Of a DNA stretch of 64,000 nucleotides, positions 1 through 47,291 are shown in pieces (position 1 is the stretch's first letter; each line of letters starts with the position of its first letter). Under the pieces are notes generated by a model. That model had not been told where the DNA came from, ran no database searches, and worked only from the letters and a program-made list of their open reading frames with translations. Source of the DNA: Zingiber officinale (lineage: Eukaryota; Streptophyta; Magnoliopsida; Zingiberales; Zingiberaceae); NCBI RefSeq assembly GCF_018446385.1, contig NC_056000.1, forward strand, positions 56,142,722 to 56,206,721, read 5' to 3'. The position numbers and the translations under genes are program-made.

Positions 1-56
1 GGACCCAAAAATGAACTAAACCAAGAAGTGTTAGTTACAAGAATTGAAAATGTCAC

Positions 57-3000
57 CTTGTTTCCTATCGTACGTCCCAATCCGCATGGAACAGCCGCAA
101 CATCAACATCACCAATATGTGACTGAAGGTCCTTCCTAGCCCTAGGAAAATAATAAACTAAGATTATATAATTGATAGTGAAGGCAAAATACAAGTTTTG
201 AATCATAGATGCACTAGAAAAGGTTACGAGTGTAGTGAAAACATAGCATGTGTTGAATTTTCACTTATTTCTTGTTTAAGCTGAATGCTCACCATGCAGC
301 AATGAGTAACCCTGCCAGCTGCCTGGAACCAATCCGCTGAAAGGATGTTCTTTCATCTAGAGTATTGCCTATAGTATCTAACCACCACTGGCCATTAGCA
401 CTTCCCTCAATTCCTACCTAAGATCATTAAAGAAAAATTAATAATGTAAGAAAAGCACCAAAATATGACTTAATATTCACAAATCTTCCATCTATATGGC
501 AAATGCAATAAACACAATAGATCTACTTGCACCTTTCATCTTAATAATAGTAAATATGAAAAGTCAACAACTTATAAACTAGAATTATGGCTTGAACCAT
601 TTCACAATATTCAATCTCTGATTGGTAAGATGCATCAGGGTCCTCATCTTATGGCTTGACTTTTTATGCCCTAAACCCTAAATCTTGGATTCTCACAAGT
701 GAACAAATATTCTGTATTGGATATGCTTTTGGTTCATAGTTTGGCTTCTTATTCAGAAGCTAATCCCTTACAACTTGAATATTTTTCTTAAGCCAAGATT
801 GTGTTGCTTGTCTTCTTATTGGTAAGTTCATCTCTATGGCCTCACTTCAACCCTAAGCCCTATCTCAATTTATGAACACACAATACCTCAATATCTTATG
901 GCTTGGTTTGTGGCTTGATTTTCCCTAGAAAAGAAAAATATTTATCATATTGTATGTACACTCATAGAGCTCATTTTTTAATTGGTTTGGTATTGTTCAT
1001 AGACTCTCAATATAATAAAATTCATCTGGTGTGAAGACCTTTGTTAGTCAATTTCCTAATCTCTGAATTCCACCATTGGATTAAACTTGGTCAGTTTATC
1101 CTTTTCTTGATAGGGAAACAATAATAAGAAACCAAATATTTTCATAATAAATCAAAACAAGTTAAGAAAATCCTGTCCAGGAGCATAAACCAACTTTCAT
1201 ACAGCAGTCAGAATCCATAAGAGTAATATCATAATTAACATGTGGTAAATATCTTACACTTTCTTTAGCAGCAGACATTGCCAGGAATCCTGCCCCCATT
1301 TCCACCTCTTGCAACCCAACTACAACTAAATCAACTTCTGATGCTGCGGTACCCAACCAGGACATGAGGGAATCAGGAGATGCTCTTTCTTGTCCAACAT
1401 TCCAAGTTCCAGCTAAGATCTTAAGATTTTCAAATTTTGTATATGATTGCTCCTTTTGGGCAAGTTCTATTCGCAATAAATCATCAATAGGTCCAGGAGA
1501 TCTTATATTCCACCCACGTATCCCGCCATGTTGTGCCAGTGTGAATATATATGAGCCTCCAACAGCCATCTTTATAACTGGACTGCTATGTGCAATCCAT
1601 TCTCCAATCAGATTGCAATCAAGATCAAAGATCTGAATATTGCCACTAGCATAACCCACCCATAACCGTGGCCCATGTGTACAGATACACTGAACAGAAG
1701 AACAATGATGCAGAACCTCTTGCAATCGATTCCCATTTCCATCCCACTGAACTAGTGTTCCATTTGTACATCCAGTCCAAACCATTCCATCTGTTGATGT
1801 AGTTATTGCTTCTGTTCTCTGATTATCTTCTCCGAATGGTCCCTTTGATGCAACTCTGCGAACAACACCAGCTGCTCCTAGAATGGCATTACGTGAACGC
1901 TGGAAAAAACCAACCGAACCCTGCGACTTTTCCTTCTTTGATGAGGAACCAATCTTTGTCTTCATTTCATCGTCCAAAGATGGATCTTGTGAAGATGGAA
2001 TATCAACTCGATTCTCTACTTGGCCATCTATACCAAACACTTTAAGAAGATCCCTTGTGCGAGAATCCCTGAACAATAATAAAATAGCCATAAAATTGGC
2101 AATTAGGATCGCACCAACAAAACGATAATTTGATGTACACTGTAAACAAGAAATTATACCATAGTGCAAAGGATAAGCTAGTGACAGTCCATACTTTGGA
2201 TCTGCAATTATCAGATGCCATGAATTTCACATCCGTTGTAGGCAAGTTCCAAACACCATTTGTCATAGCTTGGCTCCTCAAGTCAACAAACGACCTCTCA
2301 ATTAGTAATGCAGCCATATGTCTTTCCTCAAAAGTGAAAGAAAGGGCTTTTTTAATGGAATCACAAGGCCAAGCCTTTATAACTCCCCCCTCAGAACCTG
2401 ACCAAATTTCACCTGGAATTTCAAATGTAATTATATGAATTACTTGGGCATAGAAATCAATGAAGAAAACCAGATAATGGAGTAGTCATCTCCACATTCC
2501 AGAAAAGAGTGTCAAACATAATCCAATGAAGAAGATAATGGTTAAATCCAGAAGATAGATTTGAATTATTTCCAAAAACCAATAAAGTCCAAATTCCTGG
2601 TATGGGAACTGTGGCTGTTTGAGCTTCTTCTGTGATTCAAAGCGAATTGAATAATTGATGGCTATTAAGGAGAGTTTGATTCCCCATTTATCTGATTCTG
2701 TTGAATGTTTGGGGAGTTATGTAAAGCATCAATACTCAATAAGGCACTTAGTTATGGATATATGCAGATCTAGTGATGATGTTGCAGATTAAATAGACTA
2801 TTATATATGAGGTTGATGTTGTGGCTAGGTTTATTTTGGAGAGGGGTATGTTTTTGTGTGGTATCATGGTGAAAAAATAATTGGTCCTAGAAAAAGCAAA
2901 AGACTCCTTTCTTTTCAGGAGGTGCTCATAGATTCTATTCCTAAATTATAATTGTTTAGATGTTCTTTGGGAACCAAAATTCTTAGGGCAATTGAGAATA

Positions 3001-5970
3001 ATCCAGCAAATTGTGCTGACCATAGAGAAGAAAGATAAGCCGAGTTATATCAGACAATGGTTACCACCAACAAGTATTGAGCAAACAAAAGATATGGAGC
3101 ATTTGGATTATAATCTTTCTGTTTTACAATAAATACCCAAATAGTCGAGTTTGACAACTAGAGACTAGCTCTTGGAGAACCGTAACTAGAGGCCAGTACC
3201 CAACTGAATCATCAGGTTGTTTTTCTTTTAATTATTACTCTTAAAAGCATTCAAATCTCATGAGTAAGCTGAAAAAAGTCATTTTTGTAAATGTTATTTA
3301 ATTGAATTTTGTACTCAATTGAACCTTTCATAATCCTTCTAGATTAAACATTAGAAGAGACTTCATAGCACAGTGAAATTTTTCAATAAAAAATTTTGGA
3401 ATGTGCTTAAAACTCATCTTTTTACAGGATTAACCTTTGCTCCAAGACCACAAACCAACCTTTTTACATGGTTCACAAAGGTGGAGATTCATGTAAAATG
3501 AAAGAGGAGCATTTTTTTATTATGTAGCATAAAAATAAAAGAAATAACTCTAATCTAAGACCAATAATTAAATATCATGCAAAAATTGGACATAATAAAA
3601 TAAAATAAATGCAAAATCATAAGAAGTGATCCAGTGACTGTCCTAAGGCAAGATATCAACTTTTCACTCAAGGTGGCACGAATCTATGCCTCAAAGATAC
3701 AACAAGGAATTGCAGCATTTTTTTATTATGTAGCATAAAAATAAAAGAAATAACTCTAATCTAAGACCAATAATTAGATATAATGCAAAAATTGGACATA
3801 ATAAAATAAAATAAATGCAAAATCATAAGAAGTGATCCAGTGACTGTCCTAAGGCAAGATATCAACTTTTCACTCAAGGTGGCACGAATCTATGCCTCAA
3901 AGATACAACAAGGAATTGCAGCGATAGGTGAAACACCTTATTGTTACAGATATCCAGTATAAGTAGCAAAAGCTGTTCAAAAGAGAGAATGCAGAAAGAT
4001 TTTCATTTCCTCTAGTGGTCTACTCTTTTATAAATGGAGCCACCCAAATTAACTGAGAATCTTAAAATATAAGATTCAACTCAGTAACAACTGAGCCTGT
4101 ATAATAAGATAAGCGTGCTCAGTGTCTTCAATCAATAGTTTATCCTCAAAATCAATCCATCTCAACCGTTGATCACATTACATAAATAAATATAGAAGTT
4201 GTAGACTTAATCAAAGTGTATTCATTATATTTTTCTATTATATAAAAACATTTTGAGATCAATCTTGTTTATAATTATGCAGGCATATTAATAAGTCCAC
4301 CTTCTAAAAAACGGTTTTTTACCGAACCACATAGGTAAGTTTCCGAAATTACCTAGTTTGAATATATTTGAAAATTTTAATTCGTGTTCAAAAAATCATT
4401 GCTCTCAATATATTGAGTCAAATTGACGTTTGAGGGCATGAATATAATCAGGAGAGGTAGACGAACACATATGAACTAGTTTCATGCCAATATAAATGAC
4501 CTCAGATTGACATGAAACTAGTTTCTATATGTTCGTTTACCTCTCCTGATTATATCCATGCCATAAAATATTAATTTGACCGAATATATTGAGAGTAATA
4601 TTTTTTTGAACATGAATTGAATTTTTCAAACATATTTGTGTTCAAAAAATCACCGCTCTCAATATATTTAGTCAAATTGACATTTAAGGGCATGGATATA
4701 ATCAGAAGAGGTAGCCGAACAGATAGGAACTAGTTTCATGTCAATCCGAGTTTGTTTGTCCATCAACTAATTTTACCTAAAATCAACTTTGATAACAAAA
4801 AAGAGCAAATCAGTCGACTGATTTACTCAAAATTTTGACATTACTAATAAAAAAAATCAGTCAATAGGGGTAAAACGGGAAATGGGTGCGTGATTTGATA
4901 ATTTTGAAACTACCTATGCGATTTGGTAATTTCAAAAACTTACTTACATGGTTCCCTAAAAAGCTGTCAAAAAAACAGAACTGATATGACTCTTGAAAGC
5001 TTTTCAAGGGATAAAGACACAACAGATTAAATATCAGAAGAATGAAAACCTAGAGGTGGATGGAACCTAGACGTTTTCCTCTACTCTAACATTTCTTTTG
5101 GATATAACAAAACCACAGCTTAGTTCAGTAGTGCTACTTACCATAAGAAGTGATGACCATCGACAGCACGGGAGAGCGGTTATGCGCTTGCCACGAGAGG
5201 CCTTCTCTAATCGGAGAAACTCTACCAGCATCTCCAGCAGAAATCGTGGTGGTTGGCTGGTCCATCTTCCATGAACGGATCTTTCCATCCTTGTGTCCGC
5301 TCCATATCAACCCATTGGCGGCATCAACCTCCACGCACAGGGTCGGCGACGTGCGGCACGACTCCCTGAAGGGAGCGCTGTATTCATCGCCCTTTTTAGC
5401 GAGTCCGCCGGCCTCCCATTCTCCGAAGACGTCTTTGAGGTTCCACACGCGCATCCCGGACTCCTGGCCCGCCCAGAGCTGGGATTGGATGCAAACGATG
5501 GTGCGGAGGAAGGAGCCGGCCTGGGTGTCCCGGAGCGGATGAGGCCGCAGCTCGAGGGCGGGCGGCCGGTCGGGGTGCATCGCGGTGCGCAGGGGAACTC
5601 GAAAGATGCCGGCACCACCTCCGCTGCCCGTGAATTCGGGGATCTTCCCGGGGGCTCCGCCGTACTCCGACATGACGCGCTCAAGGGTGAGCGCCCCATC
5701 GGAGTCAGGGATGGAGGACCCTCCGCCGCGGCTGTCTAGAGAGAAGGTGTGGGTGAAAGCGGCGCGGTTTTCGGAGGAGGTGCAGGTGCGGGCGTCATCG
5801 TCGAGGCTGTACTTGCGGAGAACGCTGCGGCGGGCGGAGGTGCTGAGGACAGCGGCATCGCGACCAAGGGGCTGGCTGTAAGAGATGGGCTTCCGCTGGG
5901 ACGGATTGGACCGCACGTCCGCTGCCGTGGCGTCTGGGTCCTCCTCCTCCTTCTCCTTCTTCTCATCCAT
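57..5970 (-). CDS. FRA3-like: WD40-repeat inositol polyphosphate 5-phosphatase (FRA3/5PTase12-14 group), 5' part, spliced, left end outside window
   Basis: Five exons read in order on the minus strand: 5970-5142, 2412-2160, 2068-1258, 417-293 and 141-57. All introns are GT-AG and all phases agree; the next exon lies outside the window. They encode about 701 residues. An acidic N-terminus ([13 protein letters not shown]) is followed by WD-type blades such as [51 protein letters not shown] and [16 protein letters not shown]. The catalytic domain starts near residue 576 with [11 protein letters not shown] and continues with [26 protein letters not shown] and [17 protein letters not shown]. The asparagine of TWNVG and the glutamate of LQEVEMG are metal-site residues in this superfamily. 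Family members remove the 5-phosphate from phosphoinositides and inositol phosphates; FRA3 acts in actin organisation and secondary-wall formation in Arabidopsis (family knowledge). The start at 5970 is the first ATG before the conserved N-terminus. No lesion is seen in this part. I cannot tell which paralogue it is. Confidence 0.93.
3509..3921. repeat. 206-bp tandem duplication, two copies
   Basis: The block starting GCATTTTTTTATTATGTAGC at 3509 is repeated from 3715. It runs through GGCACGAATCTATGCC and ends in AAGGAATTGCAGC near 3921. I see only about two substitutions between the copies (around AATTAAATATCATGC versus AATTAGATATAATGC), so the duplication is recent. It is entirely intronic. 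Confidence 0.9.
4310..4968. mobile_element. MITE-like element with about 45-bp terminal inverted repeats
   Basis: The left end (about 4310-4353, with ACCGAACCACATAGGTAAG then GAAATTACC) matches the reverse complement of the right end (about 4924-4968, with GGGAACCATGTAAGTAAG then GAAATTACC). No coding capacity is visible. The interior contains three related arms of an inverted repeat, listed separately. The superfamily is not assigned because no clear target-site duplication was found. Confidence 0.6.
4386..4750. repeat. Three-armed inverted repeat inside the MITE-like element
   Basis: Arm 1 (about 4386-4490) carries TCAATATATTGAGTCAAATT, then ATAATCAGGAGAGGTAG and AACTAGTTTCATG. Arm 2 (about 4510-4620) is its reverse complement. 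Arm 3 (about 4631-4745) repeats arm 1 in the original orientation. A transcript could therefore fold in two alternative ways, arm 1-2 or arm 2-3. The arms differ at several positions, so this is not a fresh duplication. Confidence 0.75.
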
Positions 5971-6794
5971 GCAAATCCCAACCTCAAGGAGATGAATTCA
6001 ACAATCAACAACTCTGCTCAATTTCTTGTTCTCGGTCGGGATCGGAGGAGAGCGAGAGGTGAAGAGATGATGAGGAGCAGGGGCGACCTGTACGCGGGGG
6101 ATTACAGGTGGCACCGTCCCTATCCACCCGTTTAGTTGCCTCGCATTCAAGACTCTTCGAGCAAATGGACGTGGCCTATGGCCCTTGTGACTTACTTATT
6201 TAATTTTAATTCTTTATGATACAATAATAGAATAATAATATTCTTTTCTTTTAATTAATTTATTTATTTTTTAAGGAAAACGTAAAGTCAGTAGTAGATA
6301 GTAGTAGATCCACGTTGCAGTGGATTGGTCGACGGAGAATGGCCTATTTCTAAAGGAAGACGTCGCGACGGGCCGCCCTGCTTTTTCTGCTTGGAGGACT
6401 AATTAATGCCAGCGGGTCCCACGGAAACGGATGAATTATTATTTTCTATAATTTTCAAAATTCGTGTTTTCATTATTTTCCCCTCTAAAATATTATTATT
6501 TTCGATTTGGAGAGAAGAAAATTAAATTCTATAAAATAATAAAATATGTTGTTATTGTAATTTTGACTTCTGGGCAGTGGGCACATTAAATTAAATTAAC
6601 TTTTTATGCAAATAATGCCTGATTTTGTTTAAAAAATATATAAATAAATTTTTAAAATTTTACTCATTTTTTTTGGTGAACTATCTACCGTCCAATTTTT
6701 TTATTTTTAATCTGGGTGTCCACCGAATGACTTTCACATGCTCTACTTTCACATACTATCCATCTATGTAGGATCCATTGAGGTCTACACTAAT
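5971..6794. promoter_or_regulatory. 5' leader and presumed promoter region of the 5-phosphatase gene
   Basis: Immediately upstream of the ATG at 5970 (minus strand) the DNA is GC-rich to about 6130, as expected of a plant 5' leader. Beyond that it becomes AT-rich. I could not pick a TATA box or start site with any confidence. From about 6430 to 6794 it is AT-rich filler with no gene or repeat that I recognise. Confidence 0.4.
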
Positions 6795-6966
6795 AAAAAA
6801 AAAATATAGAACCGTCACATACCCCTTAGAATTGATCTCACGAATATAGAGAGAGATAAATATAGATACACAACTGAAAGCGCATAACCGGAACGTTAAC
6901 GCCAGACAATGACACAACGAGGATCAAACCCTGAACCTTTCGACCATGAAACTATGCGCCCCCAGC
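6795..6966 (-). mobile_element. 5'-truncated SINE joined to the U6-like sequence
   Basis: Directly after the U6 T-run the minus strand reads GGGGGCGCATAGTTTCATGG, then a box-B-like GGTTTGATCC. It ends with TGTGTATC, ATATTCGTGAGATCAATTC, TAAGGGG and a T-run next to 6795. This aligns with the two full SINE copies at 41608-41796 and 13059-13252 (GGCGCATGG, TCGATTC, TGTGTACC, CATATCCGTGGGGCCGG, TAAGGGG, T-tail). The part of the SINE carrying box A is missing and its place is taken by U6. Confidence 0.75.
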
Positions 6967-7017
6967 AAAAATTTGAATCATTTCTCGATTTATGTGTGAC
7001 ATCCTTGTGCAGGGGTC

Positions 7018-7049
<32 letters not shown>

Positions 7050-7069
7050 TCGGATGTCTCCGAAGAGAC
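6967..7069 (-). pseudogene. U6: U6 snRNA-like sequence (full length, probable retrocopy)
   Basis: Read on the minus strand from 7069, the sequence matches plant U6 snRNA along its whole length (about 103 nt). It shows the 5' stem-loop GTCTCTTCGGAGAC, then CATCCGATAAAATTGGAACG, the ACAGAGA box in ATACAGAGAAGATTAGCATG, CCCCTGCACAAGGATG, and a T-run at 6971-6967. The 5' stem differs from the common sequence by a C/G to T/A pair change that keeps pairing. Several other differences look like CpG decay (TGCGCAAGG to TGCACAAGG). Upstream there is neither a plant USE (GTCCCACATCG type) nor a TATA box about 30 bp before the start. It is therefore most likely not transcribed by its own promoter. It is joined at its 3' end to a SINE. 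Confidence 0.88.
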
Positions 7070-7877
7070 ACTAATGCAATCACGACTTATGATTGTCTTT
7101 GATAGGATGAAAAGAAGCAAATCAGATTGTTTAATTTTTTTAATAAATATTTAAATGTTTAAATAAAGTAAAATAATTTAATATTTGAATGAACAATTTT
7201 AAGTGAAATGGAATTTAAAATTACTCATTCTACTACACATTTTATATCTTAAAAATGCTCTCTATCAGACAGAATGAAACATTTTATAATTTGAGATAAA
7301 AGAATATGATAAATTAAATATATTAAATCGAATAAGATGGACTAGGCAAGCTAAAAAAGTGCCAACTAAACTAGCTTAATAGACTGAATAGATCAAGCCT
7401 AAACCTAAATCAAATAGAACGAGACAGCAGACAAATATGCTGAATATAAATTAATCAAACACACAAATGAATTAATGAAATAAATTATTTCACTCGTCAT
7501 CTTGTTCTGTTCTCAGTCTCATTAGCATTCTATTCAATTTCAGTGTGCTATCAAACATATATTTACGGTGAACAAATTCATAAAACACTTCATCGGACAG
7601 GTTTCTTCAAACCACAGATCAAGAATAGATTCTTGAAATCGCACATTAAATAATAATTTAGTCAGGGCAACCTTTTTCTATACTTGATAACGAAAGTTGA
7701 TAATTACAAAAGAGCAAGTACTTGCATTTACTTGGTTGCTTCACCCTCACCTTTTGAAGCAACCAATTGCCACCATTGGTTGCTTCAAAGGGTGAGGGTG
7801 AGGAAAAATCTTTGCAAATTGATAAACCCATCATATGAATATGATGTGAGCGAGCAAAATGGGGTGGAGTCTTCGAC
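7070..7877 (-). other. Intergenic region and 3' flank of the C2-GRAM-VASt gene
   Basis: The region between the U6-SINE insertion and the stop codon at 7880-7878 contains the 3' untranslated region of the downstream-most exon of gene 2 (minus strand). A strong hairpin at 7740-7802 lies within the likely 3' UTR. From 7076 to about 7650 it is AT-rich, with nothing else recognisable. I could not fix a polyadenylation site. Confidence 0.5.
7740..7802. repeat. 28-bp inverted repeat with 7-nt loop in the 3' UTR region
   Basis: The left arm 7740-7767 (with CACCTTTTGAAGCAACCAAT) and right arm 7775-7802 (with ATTGGTTGCTTCAAAGGGTG) pair over 28 bp with two mismatches. The loop is TGCCACC. The hairpin begins about 75 bp beyond the stop codon of gene 2, so it would lie in that mRNA's 3' UTR if the transcript extends that far. 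Confidence 0.85.
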
Positions 7878-44304
<36,427 letters not shown>

Positions 44305-44785
44305 GGTCGCCTCGGAAACCCGACGGGAATAATGGGGATCTATGGCTCCAGGATTTGTGGTCTGTGCGAGCGTGAGGAAGGAGGTCGTATCATGGGCGAA
44401 GACGAGAACGGGCCAGTCTATCGCTCTTCCTCTCTTCCCTCTCCGTGTATCTCGCGCTTATGTGAAGAAGGCGAGGTGGAGGTGGGTCGGAGGGAGACGA
44501 CGGGATGTGATTGACGCGATCAGGGTTGGGAGGGGAAGGTAAGCCGAACAGTGATCAAATAGTTATTAAAATGCAGAGGGTTAAAATTTGCCCTCTCGAG
44601 AATTCCCAAAAAAATCAAATATGTTAATTGAAATTTAAGAAAAACTTAAAAAACATTGTGTAAATAGTTATTAATTTCTAATCTGCACCATGAAAATTAC
44701 TTTTAACTGATAATATTTTACAGTAGTTTTATATATCACTTTTTCAATAAAAGAATCAAGCTCTATTAAACAATATAATTATAAT

Positions 44786-44815
<30 letters not shown>
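44305..44815. promoter_or_regulatory. Upstream region of the C2-GRAM-VASt gene
   Basis: GC-rich and GA-rich DNA to about 44550 is the likely 5' leader and promoter (minus strand). I could not name a TATA box or element with confidence. The small plus-strand open frames at 44332-44542 are a result of composition. An AT dinucleotide run lies at 44786-44811. Confidence 0.4.
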
Positions 44816-44816
<1 letters not shown>

Positions 44817-45032
44817 GGTGTCCATTAAAAAAATAAAATAAAAAAAAAGATGAAAATTAATAGTGAATTAGAGAAAAATCCTCAATCATAATTTTAACTT
44901 TGGATACAGTCTCCGATAACAAAAAAAAATTATTTTCATTCCCTGCATGTAAAGTTTTATTTACTTCAACTCTCTCATGCAAATATTATTACCTAATTGC
45001 CCCTTAGATTTTTTTTATATACAAGATGTCTA

Positions 45033-46070
45033 AAAATTAATATAATTCCTCTTAAATTCAGCACTTAATGAGTCAAGCTGCTCGTGAGCTATTCGAAGCT
45101 CGATTCGATAAAAGCTCATTTGACCTCATTTAATGAGGTTCGTTAAATAAACCAAGCTCAAACTTCACAATATTCGGCTCGTTAGCTCATGAACATGTTC
45201 GTTAAGCTCATGAATCAACTTTTAAATAAAAAAATAATAGTTTTGATATTGAATTTATAGATTTTACACTTTACTTATGAAAAACATAGACAAATATATT
45301 AAATTTATCTATTAGAATAAAATTATAAATTTTAACAAGAATATTATAATTTTTTAAAAATATATAATTTAATTTTTAATGAATATTTAAATTTATAATT
45401 TATATTTATTAAGCTCGTTTAGGCTCGATAAAAGCTCGAATAAGCTCGTGGGCCATAAATATATTCGTTAAATAAAGCTCGAGCTCGGCTCGATTATAAA
45501 CAAGTCAAACTCAAACATCCAAGAGTTCGGCTCGGCTCGGCTCGGCTTGATTACACCCCTAAGCACTTTACACTAGAATTGAATATATTTTCTATTAAAT
45601 TGAGTACGACTTTTTTTCTACTTAATATAATTTCTCATAAATTAAGCACAATTTAAAGAAAATATAATATTTTTCCCATCCAATTGAGTATCATTTAAAG
45701 AAAATATAGTATATTTCCCATCCAATTGAGGTAGAAAAAAAATCGTGCTCAATTTAATAGAAAATATACTAAAATGAGTATAATTTTTCTTAAAGTCAAC
45801 ACTTTATACTAAAATCTAAGTATATTTTCTATCAAAATGTCTTTCATATTTTTTAGGTACAAATAGTCTAAAAACGAGTTAAATTCTGGTTAAATTCAGC
45901 ATTTTAAACTAGAATTGAGTATATAATTCCTCCTAAATTCAGCACCATTTAAAGAAAATCTAGTATATTTTTCATTCAATTGAGGTGGAAAAAAATAGTA
46001 CTCAATTTGATAGAAAATATACTATATTCTAGTTTAATGTACTGAATTTAAGAGGAATTATACTTATTTT
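45033..46070. mobile_element. Palindromic AT-rich element interrupted by a hAT derivative
   Basis: The left arm (TATAATTCCTCTTAAATTCA at about 45040) continues, after removing the insertion 45068-45561, with ACTAGAATTGAATATATTTT and TTAAATTGAGTACGA. It pairs with the right arm at about 45985-46070 (reverse complement TATAATTCCTCTTAAATTCA, ACTAGAATATAGTATATTTT, AAATTGAGTAC). Further partial copies of the same words occur at about 45690-45830 and 45890-45960. It is non-coding. Confidence 0.6.
45068..45561. mobile_element. Non-autonomous hAT-like element (494 bp)
   Basis: It is flanked by AGCACTTA (45060-45067) and AGCACTTT (45562-45569), an 8-bp duplication with one mismatch. The right end, reverse complemented, starts TAGGGGTGTAATCAAGCCG, a common plant hAT terminus. 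The left end is decayed but keeps TCAAGCTGCTCG. The subterminal parts are full of AAGCTCG/GAGCTC repeats, as in the 6.1-kb hAT element. Confidence 0.75.
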
Positions 46071-47285
46071 TAAATTTTTTATACCTAAAAATACCAGGAG
46101 AAATTAGGTAAATATATTTGACTAGGGAGTGGAAACAAATAATTTTATCAATGGAAACTACATACAAAATTTTATTTATCAATAGGGACTGCATGTAAAT
46201 TTTTCCATGAACTAACTACTTGATGTATCAACGACTGAACTCTTTTGGTAGGTTGGATGCATGTCAGATCACAATGTATCTCAATGTCATCATCATTATC
46301 TTCTATAAGGAGCAAAAAAAGTGGCTAGAATTATCAAAGAATCTTAGAGCAATCGCTAGTAATTAGATGATCTTAGAGCAATAAAAACAAAAAAAAATCA
46401 CAATTTATCTTTATCAAGTGCATGATATTTGCGCCTCATGCTTGACAACTTGTGTAAGTGGTGTAAGAGTTTAATTATATACACAGATCTAATTCTAATT
46501 GCTAAAGCTAACTCTAGGCTAACTAGGACACTGTAACCAAAGGTTGAACCTCGTTCATGGTACGAGTGCAGCACATCATGATGTGCTAGTGGCTACTGCC
46601 TTGCACCGGATTATGTGGGATAACAAAGGCATGTTCTAGTTGGTTAAGTGTATAAAGACTTAACACACTTGAGTGGATGTATGAAGATAAGTACATGAAG
46701 TTCAAGACTTAGTGTTGAGGAGTCATTGAACTTTGGTCATTGCATTGACTTGTGTTGACCGAATTTGAATGAGGGCAAACAGTTATGGGATTCATTTAGA
46801 CAGTTTTGGATAAGACATGAGTTCAATCCTGATGCTGACAAGTGGCAATAGTTACTCGACAGTTATTTGCTTTGTTCCTTGTCTGCTTATATTTATGCAT
46901 AGGCCATGAGTTACTTAGGGTATTCAAAAGTCTGTGCCTTCTTTGTGTACAATCTGTGGTTTTCCTTTATAATATTTAGATTGTGTATAAATATAAAGGT
47001 TGGGCATTGCCCGTAAATTGATGTGCGTCATTTACTGCATGCATGTGTGTTGATTTATGTTGACTTAATGAGGAAAGGTCAAAAGCGAGTTGGCTGATTG
47101 AATTGGAGCAAAATTTAAGCTGCACAAGGTTGAAGAATTCGAGTGATACTTTACTGCCTCTGTCGACCTTGTGACACTAGCCATGGTAGTTTGAATCTTT
47201 GGGAATCAACATCCTATGGCGCATTCCAATGTCTAAAACATCTAAGACTACTAGTATGGGAAGGGGAGTTAGACGTAGGACTGAA
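46071..47285. other. Intergenic DNA without recognisable gene
   Basis: No long open frame, RNA gene or named element is seen. A short palindrome (CACATCATGATGTG near 46573) and ordinary AT-rich text are all that I note. Confidence 0.5.
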
Positions 47286-47291
47286 GATAGC

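Larger units (their letters stand above)
2413..5141 (-). other. First intron of the 5-phosphatase gene, repeat-bearing
   Basis: The intron has donor GTAAGT just below 5142 and acceptor TTCCAG just above 2412. It holds a 206-bp tandem duplication and a three-armed MITE-like element, described separately. Between 2413 and 3508 I see no recognisable gene or repeat. The short open frames here are in AT-rich DNA and show no family similarity I recognise. Confidence 0.8.

Noticed and set aside
5150..5881. Long plus-strand open frames opposite exon 1 of the 5-phosphatase gene
   Set aside because: They are shadows of the GC-rich coding exon on the minus strand, which has clear family similarity and matching splice phases.
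44332..44542. Short plus-strand open frames just upstream of gene 2, possible divergent gene
   Set aside because: No recognisable protein features; the GC/GA-rich composition of the leader and promoter explains them.
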